Of a stretch of DNA of 26,441 bases, positions 13,739 through 20,417 are shown piece by piece. Origin of the DNA: an uncultured Clostridia bacterium (lineage in GTDB: Bacteria > Bacillota > Clostridia > TANB77 > CAG-508). The position numbers were made by a program, and so were the translations under genes. Below the pieces are notes generated by a model. The model made no database searches, had not been told where the DNA came from, and worked only from the letters and a program-made list of their open reading frames with translations. Position 1 is the stretch's first letter; each line of letters starts with the position of its first letter. Where the stretch lies: the NCBI GenBank assembly GCA_948745425.1, contig CAPZDM010000019.1:1-26441 (forward strand), written 5' to 3'.

Positions 13739-15061
13739 TTAATCTAGAAATCCCTTATAATGTCTCATAACCAATTGAGACTCTAACTGTTGTACAACTT
13801 CTAGTGCAACACCTACTACGATAAGGATAGAAGTTCCTCCAAAAGAAACATCTAAATTTGTAAATCTTAATAACATTGGTAAAATAGCTATAATTGATAA
13901 GAATAGTCCTCCAAACCAAGTTATTTTTGATATTATAGAAGATAAATAATCTGATGTTGGCTTTCCAGCTCTTATACCAGGTATAAATCCTCCGTTTTTC
14001 TTAATATTACTTGCCACTTCTGCTGGATTAAATGTTGCATATGTGTAAAAGAATGTAAATCCTACTATTAATAGCAAATATAATAATGCATTTGCTATTG
14101 AATATCCTATTGGCACACTTGATGATGATGTTGCTAATGAAAATTTATAAATAACAGCCCAAAAACCTGTCTCACTTGCAATATTTTGATTAAACATTGA
14201 TATAATCATTGCAGGAAATGTCATAAATGATGATGCAAATATTATTGGCATAACTCCTGCCATTACAAGTTTTAATGGTATATGTGTATTCTGTCCACCA
14301 TACATTTTCCTTCCTACAACTTTTTTGGCATATTGAACAGGTACTCTTCTCTCAGCTTCTTGTACAAATACAACTCCTGAAACTAATATAATCGCTCCTA
14401 TTATAATTCCTAGAGCTGTGATTAATCCTGTTGTAGAGAATCCTACTTGCGTAAATATTAAATTGTATAAAGTAACTGCTACACTTGGAAGACTAGAAAT
14501 AATACCTACAAAGATTATTACTGAAATTCCATTTCCGATTCCTTTACTTGTTATTTCATCTCCTAACCACATAAGTAAGCATGTACCTGTAACTAAAGAT
14601 AATACTACTGTTGCTCCTGTAAGAAATGTATCATCTATGAATATTCCATAATTTCTATAAGATAAATATATTCCTAACCCTTCAACTAGAGCAAGTACAA
14701 CAGTTAATAGTTTTGTATATTTATTTATTTTTTGTCTACCTAACTCTCCACCTTCTTTAGTCATTCTTTCCCAAGATGGAATAACCATTGCTAATAACTG
14801 AATTACAATAGATGCTGTTATGTATGGGCTTATGCTCATTGCAAACATTGTAAATCTTGATAGCGCTCCTCCTGAAATAATATTTATTAAACTCCCAAAT
14901 CCTGATGTTGATGAACTCATTGCATCTGCAAGAGCTATACTATCAACTCCTGGAACAGTTAAATAACATCCTAATCTAAAAATTACTATTAATAATACTG
15001 TATATAATAATCTTTTTCTAACCTCTGGGGTTTTAATTGCATTTTTTATTGTTTGGAACAA
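13739..15061 (-). CDS. secY: Protein translocase subunit SecY
   Basis: SecY forms the protein-conducting channel in the cytoplasmic membrane with SecE and SecG, and receives cargo from SecA or from the SRP route (ffh is in the same window). The 440-residue product has about ten hydrophobic segments, the N-terminal F-R-L-G-C-Y motif, the plug region after the first segment, and the conserved cytoplasmic loop with R-R-V-P-V-Q-Y-A. It uses a TTG start that directly follows the rplO stop codon. The GAGGTG site lies inside the end of rplO, which suggests translational coupling. Confidence 0.97.
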   Translation of the reverse strand: MFQTIKNAIKTPEVRKRLLYTVLLIVIFRLGCYLTVPGVDSIALADAMSSSTSGFGSLINIISGGALSRFTMFAMSISPYITASIVIQLLAMVIPSWERMTKEGGELGRQKINKYTKLLTVVLALVEGLGIYLSYRNYGIFIDDTFLTGATVVLSLVTGTCLLMWLGDEITSKGIGNGISVIIFVGIISSLPSVAVTLYNLIFTQVGFSTTGLITALGIIIGAIILVSGVVFVQEAERRVPVQYAKKVVGRKMYGGQNTHIPLKLVMAGVMPIIFASSFMTFPAMIISMFNQNIASETGFWAVIYKFSLATSSSSVPIGYSIANALLYLLLIVGFTFFYTYATFNPAEVASNIKKNGGFIPGIRAGKPTSDYLSSIISKITWFGGLFLSIIAILPMLLRFTNLDVSFGGTSILIVVGVALEVVQQLESQLVMRHYKGFLD

Positions 15062-15496
15062 TTAAATCACCTCTATCTTTCCACCTGCAGCCACAATTTT
15101 TTCTCCAGCAGATTTTGTAAATCTATTGGCTTTAACAGTTAGTTTTTTATCTAGTGAACCTGTTCCAAGTACAACTATTCCATCTCTAACTTTTCCAATT
15201 ATTCCATCTGCTAAAAGTGTCGCTGCATTTACTTCTTCTACTGTTGATTTATTTAACATTGTTAAAGTTACTTCTGTATATTCTTTAGCATGAATATTTT
15301 TGAATCCTCTTTTTGGTAGTCTTCTATATAATGGAGTTTGACCACCTTCGAAACCACGTCTAACTCCTCCACCTGATCTTGCTTTTTGTCCTTTATGTCC
15401 TTTTCCTGAAGTCTTCCCAAGTCCAGAACCCATACCACGACCAACTCTTCTTCTCTTAACTTTAGCCGTTGCTGATTTTAATTCGTCTAATTGCAT
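15062..15496 (-). CDS. rplO: 50S ribosomal protein L15
   Basis: L15 is a late assembly protein of the large subunit. The 144-residue product has the glycine-rich basic N-terminal extension (R-V-G-R-G-M-G-S-G-L-G-K-T-S-G-K-G-H-K-G), the Q-T-P-L-Y-R-R-L-P-K-R-G-F motif and the C-terminal globular part ending G-E-K-I-V-A-A-G-G. AAGGAGG precedes the ATG. In most bacteria rpmD (L30) lies just upstream; here that place is taken by repeats. Confidence 0.97.
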   Translation of the reverse strand: MQLDELKSATAKVKRRRVGRGMGSGLGKTSGKGHKGQKARSGGGVRRGFEGGQTPLYRRLPKRGFKNIHAKEYTEVTLTMLNKSTVEEVNAATLLADGIIGKVRDGIVVLGTGSLDKKLTVKANRFTKSAGEKIVAAGGKIEVI

Positions 15497-15669
15497 TTCT
15501 TTCTTCCCTCCTTACTGATTTTATATTAAATTAATAAATTATTCAAGTGTTAATAAAAAATATTTTATAATATTTCTTCGACTTTTTTACGAGTGAAATT
15601 TTTCTTCAAAAAATTTCTCACGCTGGGCGTCGAAGGAATATTATAACTTACGAAATTAAACTTTCGAAG
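15497..15669. other. rpsE-rplO gap lacking rpmD, filled by inverted repeats
   Basis: rpmD (about 60 codons) normally lies here, but this 173-base gap has no open frame of that size and no L30-like residues. From 15565 it consists mainly of nested hairpins that include a direct copy and an inverted copy of the end of rpsE (see the repeat entry). Confidence 0.75.
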
Positions 15670-15695
15670 TTATAATATTTCTTCGACTTTTTTAC
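15565..15695. repeat. Triplicated rpsE 3' end forming nested hairpins
   Basis: A 26-base sequence at 15670-15695, which encodes the last residues K-K-V-E-E-I-L and the stop codon of rpsE, is repeated exactly at 15565-15590. An inverted copy with one mismatch is at 15629-15646. Between the first two copies lies ACGAGTGAAATTT...AAATTTCTCACG (15589-15622), a relative of the 35-bp hairpin family. The inverted copy can pair with either direct copy, so alternative stems are possible. Confidence 0.85.
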
Positions 15696-16164
15696 CTCTT
15701 TTAGCTGCTACTTGTTCTATGGTGCTCATGCTTAAAAGGGCTTGAATTGTAGCTGATACAACATTTCTAGGATTTGTTGTTCCTATTATTTTTGTTCTTA
15801 TGTCTTTGTATCCTGCTAGTTCTAGTACTGGTCTAACACTACCACCTGCTATAAGTCCTGTACCAACAGCTGCTGGTTTTAATACAACTTTAGCACTTCC
15901 GAATTTTCCAACAAATTCATGAGGTATTGTTGTTCCTACAACTGGAACTGTTACTAAGTTTTTCTTGGCATCTTGAATAGCTTTTTTTATAGCATCAGGA
16001 ACTTCTGATGATTTTCCATTTCCAACACCTATATGTCCATTTTCGTCACCAACAACAACAACAGCACTAAATCTAAATGTTCTACCACCTTTGACAACTT
16101 TTGCAACTCTGCTGATAGATACAACTTTTTCTTTTAATTCAACTGGATTTTGATTTTCCTCCAT
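15670..16164 (-). CDS. rpsE: 30S ribosomal protein S5
   Basis: S5 lies near the decoding centre and affects translational accuracy. The 164-residue product has the S5 double-stranded RNA-binding fold (I-S-R-V-A-K-V-V-K-G-G-R-T-F-R-F), the G-H-I-G-V-G-N-G-K motif, and the C-terminal domain with A-G-G-S-V-R-P-V-L-E-L-A-G. AAGGAGG stands before the ATG. Its 3' end is repeated downstream, but the gene itself is intact. Confidence 0.97.
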   Translation of the reverse strand: MEENQNPVELKEKVVSISRVAKVVKGGRTFRFSAVVVVGDENGHIGVGNGKSSEVPDAIKKAIQDAKKNLVTVPVVGTTIPHEFVGKFGSAKVVLKPAAVGTGLIAGGSVRPVLELAGYKDIRTKIIGTTNPRNVVSATIQALLSMSTIEQVAAKRGKKVEEIL

Positions 16165-16216
16165 TTTAGGTTTATCCTCCTTTTTTAATAGTAATTTCTT
16201 TAATTTTTATTAGCTA

Positions 16217-16577
16217 TTAGAATTGCAATCCTCCATTACGTGCTGATTCTGCTAATTCTTTTACTACTCCATGATAGATATATCCGTCCTCTATCATATA
16301 CAACATTTTTTATGTTTTTTTCTATTGCTCTTTTGGCTATAAGTGCTCCTACTTCTTTTGCTGCTTCTATATTACTGTGTTTTTCTTTTATTTCTTTGTC
16401 TAATGTTGAAGCTGATACTAGGGTAATTCCTTTTGTGTCATCTACTATTTGAGCATATATATTTGTGTTGCTTCTATATACACAAAGTCTTGGACATTCA
16501 GATGTTCCACTTATTTTAGTACGAACACGTATATGTCTTCTTGTTCTTTCCATTTTTCTATTAGTTTTAGAAACCAT
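16217..16577 (-). CDS. rplR: 50S ribosomal protein L18, apparent frameshift near the C-terminus
   Basis: L18 binds 5S rRNA together with L5 in the central protuberance. The body is canonical (S-G-T-S-E-C-P-R-L-C-V-Y-R-S-N, I-Y-A-Q-I-V-D-D, N-V-V-Y-D-R-G). After D-R-G the given frame reads R-I-Y-L-S-W-S-S and stops at 16236. Removing one base at 16284-16289 restores G-Y-I-Y-H-G-V-V-K-E-L-A-E-S-A-R-N-G-G-L-Q-F with a stop at 16217, the normal L18 ending. L18 is essential in the bacteria where this was tested, so an assembly error is the likeliest cause. The ATG at 16577 was preferred over a GTG at 16589 that overlaps the AAAGGAG site. Confidence 0.9.
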
Positions 16578-16595
16578 TTTGTTTTTCACTCCTTT

Positions 16596-17135
16596 CTATT
16601 TCTTACCAGTTTTTCCTTCTTTTCTACGTATAACCTCATCAGCATATTTAATACCTTTACCTTTATATACTTCTGGTAATCTTTTTGTTCTTATAACTGC
16701 TGCTGTTTGACCAACAAGTTCTTTATCTATTCCTCTTACTATGACTTGGTTTGCATTTGGAACATCAAAAGTTATTCCTGCTGGTGCTTCAAATATTACT
16801 GGATGTGAATATCCTAATGTTAAGTTAAGGTTGTTTCCTTGTTTAGCCACCCTGTAACCAACACCATTAATTTCTAATTCTTTCTTAAATTCTTCTTTAA
16901 CACCTATTATCATATTATTGATTAAAGTTCTTGTTAAACCATGTAAGCTTCTTGATAATGCTTCATCGTTTGGTCTTGTAACAGTTATTGTATTTCCTTC
17001 AATTGCTACATCTACTATTGGATTAATTTCTCTTTCAAGTGCTCCTTTTGGACCTTTTACAGAAATTTTATTTCCGTCTAGCTTAACTTCTACTCCTTCT
17101 GGAATTGTAATAGGTTGTTTTCCTATTCTTGACAT
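16596..17135 (-). CDS. rplF: 50S ribosomal protein L6
   Basis: L6 stabilises the factor-binding region near the sarcin-ricin loop. The 179-residue product has the family start (M-S-R-I-G-K-Q-P-I) and two similar alpha/beta domains, with the second ending in the motif K-G-K-G-I-K-Y. The ATG at 17135 has AGAGGTG upstream; a GTG at 17144 lies within that site. It is separated from rpsH by 347 bases of repeats. Confidence 0.97.
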   Translation of the reverse strand: MSRIGKQPITIPEGVEVKLDGNKISVKGPKGALEREINPIVDVAIEGNTITVTRPNDEALSRSLHGLTRTLINNMIIGVKEEFKKELEINGVGYRVAKQGNNLNLTLGYSHPVIFEAPAGITFDVPNANQVIVRGIDKELVGQTAAVIRTKRLPEVYKGKGIKYADEVIRRKEGKTGKK

Positions 17136-17176
17136 TTTTTTCACCTCTCTATTTTTATATTTTTTAATTTCTTACA

Positions 17177-17302
17177 GGGCACAGTGGTGTCTCTCCTCTC
17201 TTCGAGCCCAGTTAAATTTGTAAAACGAGTAAAATTTGCTATGGCAAATTTTTCACGCTTTGCCAAATTTATCGTAGGCATTCCCACAAACGGCGCCCCT
17301 AC
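17177..17302. repeat. 126-bp dispersed repeat, copy 1
   Basis: It begins GGGCACAGTGGTGTC and ends CAAACGGCGCCCCTAC. It is nearly identical to 25147-25271, and a short version lacking the middle lies in the opposite orientation at 26246-26296. The middle contains ACGAGTAAAATTTGC...GCAAATTTTTCACG, a relative of the 35-bp hairpin. It encodes nothing visible and has no transposase, so it could be a non-autonomous mobile or REP-like element. Confidence 0.85.
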
Positions 17303-17321
17303 ATTTCTATCTTCTAACTTT

Positions 17322-17356
17322 CACGAGTTAAATTTGCTTCGCAAATTTATCACGTG
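17322..17356. repeat. 35-bp hairpin repeat, copy 1
   Basis: CACGAGTTAAATTTGCTTCG followed by CAAATTTATCACGTG. The arms CACG(A/T)G...AAATTTGC/GCAAATTT...CACGTG pair around a TTCG-type tetraloop. Identical copies are at 17380, 18028 and 18250, and a variant is at 18140. Confidence 0.9.
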
Positions 17357-17379
17357 TCATTACCATTTTTTCTCGCTTT

Positions 17380-17414
17380 CACGAGTTAAATTTGCTTCGC
17401 AAATTTATCACGTG
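17380..17414. repeat. 35-bp hairpin repeat, copy 2
   Basis: Identical to 17322-17356 and 58 bases from it, in the same orientation. It is followed by TCGCTC and an AT-rich stem, the same order as at 18250-18356. Confidence 0.9.
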
Positions 17415-17422
17415 TCGCTCAC

Positions 17423-17475
17423 AAAACAATAAAAATAATTTAAAAAACAAGTTTTTTACTTATTTTTATTGTTTT
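17423..17475. repeat. AT-rich stem immediately behind rpsH
   Basis: AAAACAATAAAAATAA (17423-17438) pairs perfectly with TTATTTTTATTGTTTT (17460-17475). It begins 8 bases beyond the rpsH stop. With no GC clamp and no release-type tail it is a weak terminator candidate. Confidence 0.7.
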
Positions 17476-17482
17476 TCTCGCT

Positions 17483-17881
17483 TTACCATACATACGCTAT
17501 GACTTCTCCGCCTAAACCATTTTGTCTTGCTTCTTTGTCTGTCATTATTCCTTTAGATGTAGATACAATTGCTATTCCTAAACCATTTAATACTCTTGGT
17601 AAATCTTCTTTTGAAGAATATATTCTTAGTCCTGGTTTACTTATTCTTTTTATTCCGTCTATTACCCTTTTTCCTTTTTCATCATATTTTAATGTTACTC
17701 TTATTGTTGCTTGGTTTTCTCCTGCTATTTCTTCAAAAGATTTTATATATCCTTCTTTAAATAATATATTAGCAATAGATAACTTCATTTTTGATGCTGG
17801 AATGTCTACAGTTTTGTGTTTTGCTGTATTTGCATTTCTAATTCTTGTTAACATATCTGCTATTGGATCTGTAGTTACCAT
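17483..17881 (-). CDS. rpsH: 30S ribosomal protein S8
   Basis: S8 binds helix 21 of 16S rRNA and, in E. coli, represses the spc operon by binding the rplE mRNA. The 132-residue product is canonical (T-D-P-I-A-D-M-L-T-R-I-R-N-A, K-P-G-L-R-I-Y, S-T-S-K-G-I-M-T-D). Large repeat-filled gaps lie on both sides, so this gene is far less tightly packed than in related operons. Confidence 0.97.
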   Translation of the reverse strand: MVTTDPIADMLTRIRNANTAKHKTVDIPASKMKLSIANILFKEGYIKSFEEIAGENQATIRVTLKYDEKGKRVIDGIKRISKPGLRIYSSKEDLPRVLNGLGIAIVSTSKGIMTDKEARQNGLGGEVIAYVW

Positions 17882-17929
17882 TCTGGTTATACCTCCTTTT
17901 TATTTGCTTTTCTTTTTTATTCTACCTTG

Positions 17930-17983
17930 ATTAGAAATTAGACATTAGATATTAGATTTCTAATCTTCTAATTCTCTAATTTC
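17930..17983. repeat. TTAGA/TCTAA cluster
   Basis: Repeated ATTAGA motifs are followed by TCTAAT motifs (TTAGAAATTAGACATTAGAT then TTTCTAATCTTCTAATTCTC), giving an imperfect hairpin upstream of rpsH. The composition differs from the other repeats in the operon. Confidence 0.6.
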
Positions 17984-17990
17984 TGTTTTA

Positions 17991-18066
17991 TTGGTAATCG
18001 AGAAAATAATTTCATTTTTTTCTCTCACACGAGTTAAATTTGCTTCGCAAATTTATCACGTGTCGC
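17991..18066. repeat. 76-base direct repeat, copy 1 (contains 35-bp hairpin copy 3)
   Basis: It starts TTGGTAA, continues through CGAGAAAATAATTTCATTTT and TTTCTCTCA, and ends with the 35-bp hairpin at 18028-18062 plus TCGCT. It is matched by 18213-18288 with very few differences. GAGAAAATAATTTC and the nearby GAAATTATTTT can also pair. Confidence 0.85.
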
Positions 18067-18139
18067 TTATTTACAATCAATATTACTATTTTTTAGTTTT
18101 TTGGTAAAACCAATAAAATAATGAAATTATTTTATTGAA

Positions 18140-18174
18140 CACGAGTAAAATTTACAAAGTAAATTTTTCACGTG
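18140..18174. repeat. 35-bp hairpin repeat, variant copy
   Basis: CACGAGTAAAATTTACAAAG followed by TAAATTTTTCACGTG. The ends match the main family, but the inner arm is TTTAC/GTAAA around AAA. Differences on one arm are matched on the other (TTTAC with GTAAA), suggesting the stem is kept by compensating changes. Confidence 0.85.
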
Positions 18175-18212
18175 CCATTACTATGTCTTTTTCTCACTTT
18201 TATAAGTAAGTA

Positions 18213-18288
18213 TTGGTAAACGAGAAAATAATTTCATTTTTTTCTCTTACACGAGTTAAATTTGCTTCGCAAATTTATCACGTGTCGC
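18213..18288. repeat. 76-base direct repeat, copy 2 (contains 35-bp hairpin copy 5)
   Basis: Second copy of the unit at 17991-18066, in the same orientation, with its hairpin at 18250-18284. It is continuous with the AT-rich stem (18293-18356) that follows the rpsZ stop codon in transcript sense. Confidence 0.85.
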
Positions 18289-18292
18289 TCGC

Positions 18293-18356
18293 AAAACAAT
18301 TACAATAACTTTCAAAAGAAAATAAATTTTCTTTTTCAATTTATTTTAATTGTTTT
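18293..18356. repeat. AT-rich stem immediately behind rpsZ
   Basis: AAAACAATTA (18293-18302) pairs with TAATTGTTTT (18347-18356) around an inner AT-rich stem (AAAATAAATTTT, TTCAATTTATTTT). It has the same flanks (TCGCTCGCA, TTCTCGCTTT) as the stem behind rpsH. Confidence 0.7.
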
Positions 18357-18364
18357 TCTCGCTT

Positions 18365-18550
18365 TTACCAGCTTGCCTTAGTAACACCGGGGATTTCTCC
18401 TTTGTGTGCTAGTTCTCTAAAACATACACGGCATATTCCATATTTTCTTATATATCCATGTGGTCTTCCACATAGTTTACATCTATTGTATTCTCTTGTT
18501 GCATATTTTTGCTCTTTTTGCTGTTTCGCAATCATTGACTTTTTTGCCAT
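18365..18550 (-). CDS. rpsZ: 30S ribosomal protein S14 type Z (zinc)
   Basis: The 61-residue product is the short zinc form of S14 (C-K-L-C at about residues 24-27 and C-R-V-C at about 39-42), ending G-V-T-K-A-S-W. S14 lies in the 30S head. The short C+ form is the main S14 in Bacillota and is often called rpsN in the operon. TTTCCTCC (plus strand) marks the strong binding site. A very long repeat-filled gap separates it from rpsH. Confidence 0.96.
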   Translation of the reverse strand: MAKKSMIAKQQKEQKYATREYNRCKLCGRPHGYIRKYGICRVCFRELAHKGEIPGVTKASW

Positions 18551-18570
18551 TTATTTTTTTCCTCCTTCTT

Positions 18571-19110
18571 TTAATTTTTAAACGGCATTCCTAATAAAGT
18601 AAGTAATTCTTTCGCTTCTTCATCTTTATTGGCTGTTGTTACAAATATAATGTCCATCCCTCTTAATTTATCAACTTTATCATATTCTATTTCTGGGAAT
18701 ATTAATTGCTCTTTTATTCCTAATGAATAATTTCCTCTTCCATCAAAAGAAGTATTAGAAACACCTCTAAAATCTCTAACTCTAGGAAGTGCTGCATTAA
18801 ATAATTTGTAAGCAAATTCATACATTTTTTCTCCTCTTAGAGTAACTTTGCAACCTATATTTGCTCCTTCTCTTAATTTGAATGCTGCTATGGATTTTTT
18901 TGCTTTGGTTATTACTGGTTTTTGACCTGTAATTATGCTTAAGTCTTTTATTGCATTTTCTAAGTCTTTTGGATTGTCTCTAGTGTCTCCTAATCCTATA
19001 TTTATAACTATTTTGTCAAGCTTTGGAACTTGCATTGTTGATTTATATTCAAATTTTTTCATTAATGCTGGAATAGCATCTTTTACATATTGCTCTTTTA
19101 ATACGCTCAT
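18571..19110 (-). CDS. rplE: 50S ribosomal protein L5
   Basis: L5 binds 5S rRNA and contacts P-site tRNA. The 179-residue product is canonical (K-I-V-I-N-I-G-L-G-D, I-T-G-Q-K-P-V-I-T-K-A-K-K-S-I-A, R-V-R-D-F-R-G-V, E-Q-L-I-F-P-E-I). The ATG at 19110 has AAAGGAGGA upstream and gives the standard length. A longer in-frame reading to 19167 would run into rplX and lacks family similarity. Confidence 0.97.
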   Translation of the reverse strand: MSVLKEQYVKDAIPALMKKFEYKSTMQVPKLDKIVINIGLGDTRDNPKDLENAIKDLSIITGQKPVITKAKKSIAAFKLREGANIGCKVTLRGEKMYEFAYKLFNAALPRVRDFRGVSNTSFDGRGNYSLGIKEQLIFPEIEYDKVDKLRGMDIIFVTTANKDEEAKELLTLLGMPFKN

Positions 19111-19136
19111 TTCTATTTTTATCCTCCTTTCTTCGT

Positions 19137-19445
19137 TTATTTTATTTTTGCACCACATTTCTTGCAAATACGTATTTTTTTATCTTCCTTTACATCATAA
19201 CCTATTCTAGTTGCCTTTCCACATTTAGAACATACTACATTTGCTTTCGCACTATGTATTGCACCTTCTATAGAGATTATTCCACCTTCTTCTCCTTGTT
19301 TTCTAGGTTTAACATGTTTTTTTCTGATATTTACACCTTTAACAATAATCTTTTCTGTTTTAGGTATAACTTCTATGACTTCTCCTGTTTTTCCTTTATC
19401 ATTTCCAGATAATATCTTAACAGTATCTCCTTTTTTGATATTCAT
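19137..19445 (-). CDS. rplX: 50S ribosomal protein L24
   Basis: L24 is an assembly initiator of the large subunit near the tunnel exit. The 102-residue product has the KOW motif (K-G-D-T-V-K-I-L-S-G-N-D-K-G-K-T-G) and, near the C-terminus, C-S-K-C and C-K-K-C pairs that form a zinc-ribbon-like knuckle found in many bacterial L24 proteins. The ATG at 19445 follows GAGGTG; a GTG at 19454 lies within that site. Confidence 0.96.
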   Translation of the reverse strand: MNIKKGDTVKILSGNDKGKTGEVIEVIPKTEKIIVKGVNIRKKHVKPRKQGEEGGIISIEGAIHSAKANVVCSKCGKATRIGYDVKEDKKIRICKKCGAKIK

Positions 19446-19498
19446 TAATTTCACCTCACATTTTCTATATTTAACGTCCTTAATATTTCACTTTTCAG

Positions 19499-19621
19499 AG
19501 CTTAATCAAAAATAGTAGATTAGTAGGCAAAATTTAAAATAAATATCGTAGGCGTGCTTTTTGCACGTTAAAGATTTTATTTTAAATTTTAACGATCTAA
19601 GATGCTGTTTTTTATTAAGCT
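19499..19621. repeat. Large nested hairpin between rplN and rplX
   Basis: The outer arms AGCTTAAT/ATTAAGCT enclose AAAATTTAAAATAAA/TTTATTTTAAATTTT-type arms and an apical CGTGC-TTTTT-GCACG. The fold spans nearly the whole gap, beginning one base past the rplN stop codon in transcript sense. No U-tract follows. Confidence 0.75.
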
Positions 19622-19622
19622 A

Positions 19623-19991
19623 CTAAAGAACTTCAGGTGCTAAAGATAGTATCTTCATATATCCACCATCTCTTAATTCTCTAGCTACTGGTCCAAATAT
19701 ACGAGTTCCAGTTGGTGTACCATCTTCCTTTATTATAACTGCTGCATTTTCATCAAATCTAACATAAGAACCATCTGCACGTCTTGTAGCATTTTTAGTT
19801 CTAACAACTACAGCTTTAACTACTTGACCTTTTTTTACAGTTCCACCTGGAGCAACTGTTTTTACAGAAGCAACTATTACATCTCCAATGTGAGCATATC
19901 TTCTATATGAACCACCTAAACATCTAATGCACATAATTTCTTTTGCACCAGTATTGTCAGCTACTTTTAATACAGTTTGTTGTTGTACCAT
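19623..19991 (-). CDS. rplN: 50S ribosomal protein L14
   Basis: L14 lies at the subunit interface beside L19 and is the binding site of silencing factor RsfS. The 122-residue product is canonical (L-K-V-A-D-N-T-G-A-K-E-I-M-C-I, G-D-V-I-V-A-S-V-K, R-I-F-G-P-V-A-R-E-L-R). AAGGAGG precedes the ATG. Confidence 0.97.
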   Translation of the reverse strand: MVQQQTVLKVADNTGAKEIMCIRCLGGSYRRYAHIGDVIVASVKTVAPGGTVKKGQVVKAVVVRTKNATRRADGSYVRFDENAAVIIKEDGTPTGTRIFGPVARELRDGGYMKILSLAPEVL

Positions 19992-20061
19992 TCTAGTTTT
20001 TCCTCCTTATCTATTTTTTAGATTTCTATTTTGTTTACAACTTCGTTTCACTCAGTTGCAT

Positions 20062-20118
20062 AAGTTACCTCTAAATAATTAAACTCACTATTTTCGCTTA
20101 ATTATTAAGAGTTAACTT
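20062..20118. repeat. Hairpin between rpsQ and rplN
   Basis: AAGTTACCTCTAAATAATTA and its near-complement TTAATTATTAAGAGTTAACT are separated by about 15 bases. It begins just after the rpsQ stop in transcript sense and covers half of the 132-base gap. Confidence 0.7.
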
Positions 20119-20123
20119 AACTT

Positions 20124-20387
20124 CTATTTCGCTATTGCCTTTTCCATGATTTCAACTACTCTCCATCTTTTCTCTTTAGAAAGTGGTCTTGTTTCCATTA
20201 CTTTAACTTTATCTCCTACATGACATGCATTTTCTTCGTCATGTGCTTTTAATTTGTAAGTTCTCTTCATAGTTTTGTTATAAATACTATGACGAACACT
20301 TGTCTCAACTGATACAACTACTGTTTTGTCCATTTTGTCAGATGTAACTGTACCAATCATAACTTTACGAAGATTTCTTTTCTCCAT
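20124..20387 (-). CDS. rpsQ: 30S ribosomal protein S17
   Basis: S17 is an early assembly OB-fold protein of the 30S body. The 87-residue product matches the family (G-T-V-T-S-D-K-M-D-K-T-V-V-V, A-H-D-E-E-N-A-C-H-V-G-D-K-V, E-T-R-P-L-S-K-E-K-R-W). AAGGAG stands before the ATG. It lies 30 bases after rpmC. Confidence 0.97.
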   Translation of the reverse strand: MEKRNLRKVMIGTVTSDKMDKTVVVSVETSVRHSIYNKTMKRTYKLKAHDEENACHVGDKVKVMETRPLSKEKRWRVVEIMEKAIAK

Positions 20388-20417
20388 AATGTTCTCCTTT
20401 CTTATTATAATACTCTA

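Larger units (their letters stand above)
17136..17482. other. rpsH-rplF gap packed with dispersed repeats
   Basis: This 347-base gap within the spc operon has no gene. It contains one 126-bp GTAGGGGC/GGGCACAG element (17177-17302), two 35-bp hairpins (17322-17356 and 17380-17414), and an AT-rich stem (17423-17475) right behind rpsH. Confidence 0.85.
17882..18364. other. rpsZ-rpsH gap of 483 bases filled with repeats
   Basis: No gene is present. The gap holds three 35-bp hairpins (18028, 18140 and 18250), a 76-base direct repeat (17991-18066 and 18213-18288), an AT-rich stem (18293-18356), and a run of TTAGA/TCTAA motifs with inverted symmetry at about 17930-17983. Confidence 0.85.

Noticed and set aside
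17184..17432. Plus-strand open frame across the rpsH-rplF gap
   Set aside because: It is formed by the dispersed repeats, its residues follow the repeat sequence, and there is no binding site or family resemblance.
17322..18284. CRISPR array
   Set aside because: The 35-bp repeats are few, unevenly spaced (58 to about 650 bases), palindromic throughout, interleaved with other repeats, and no cas gene is present.
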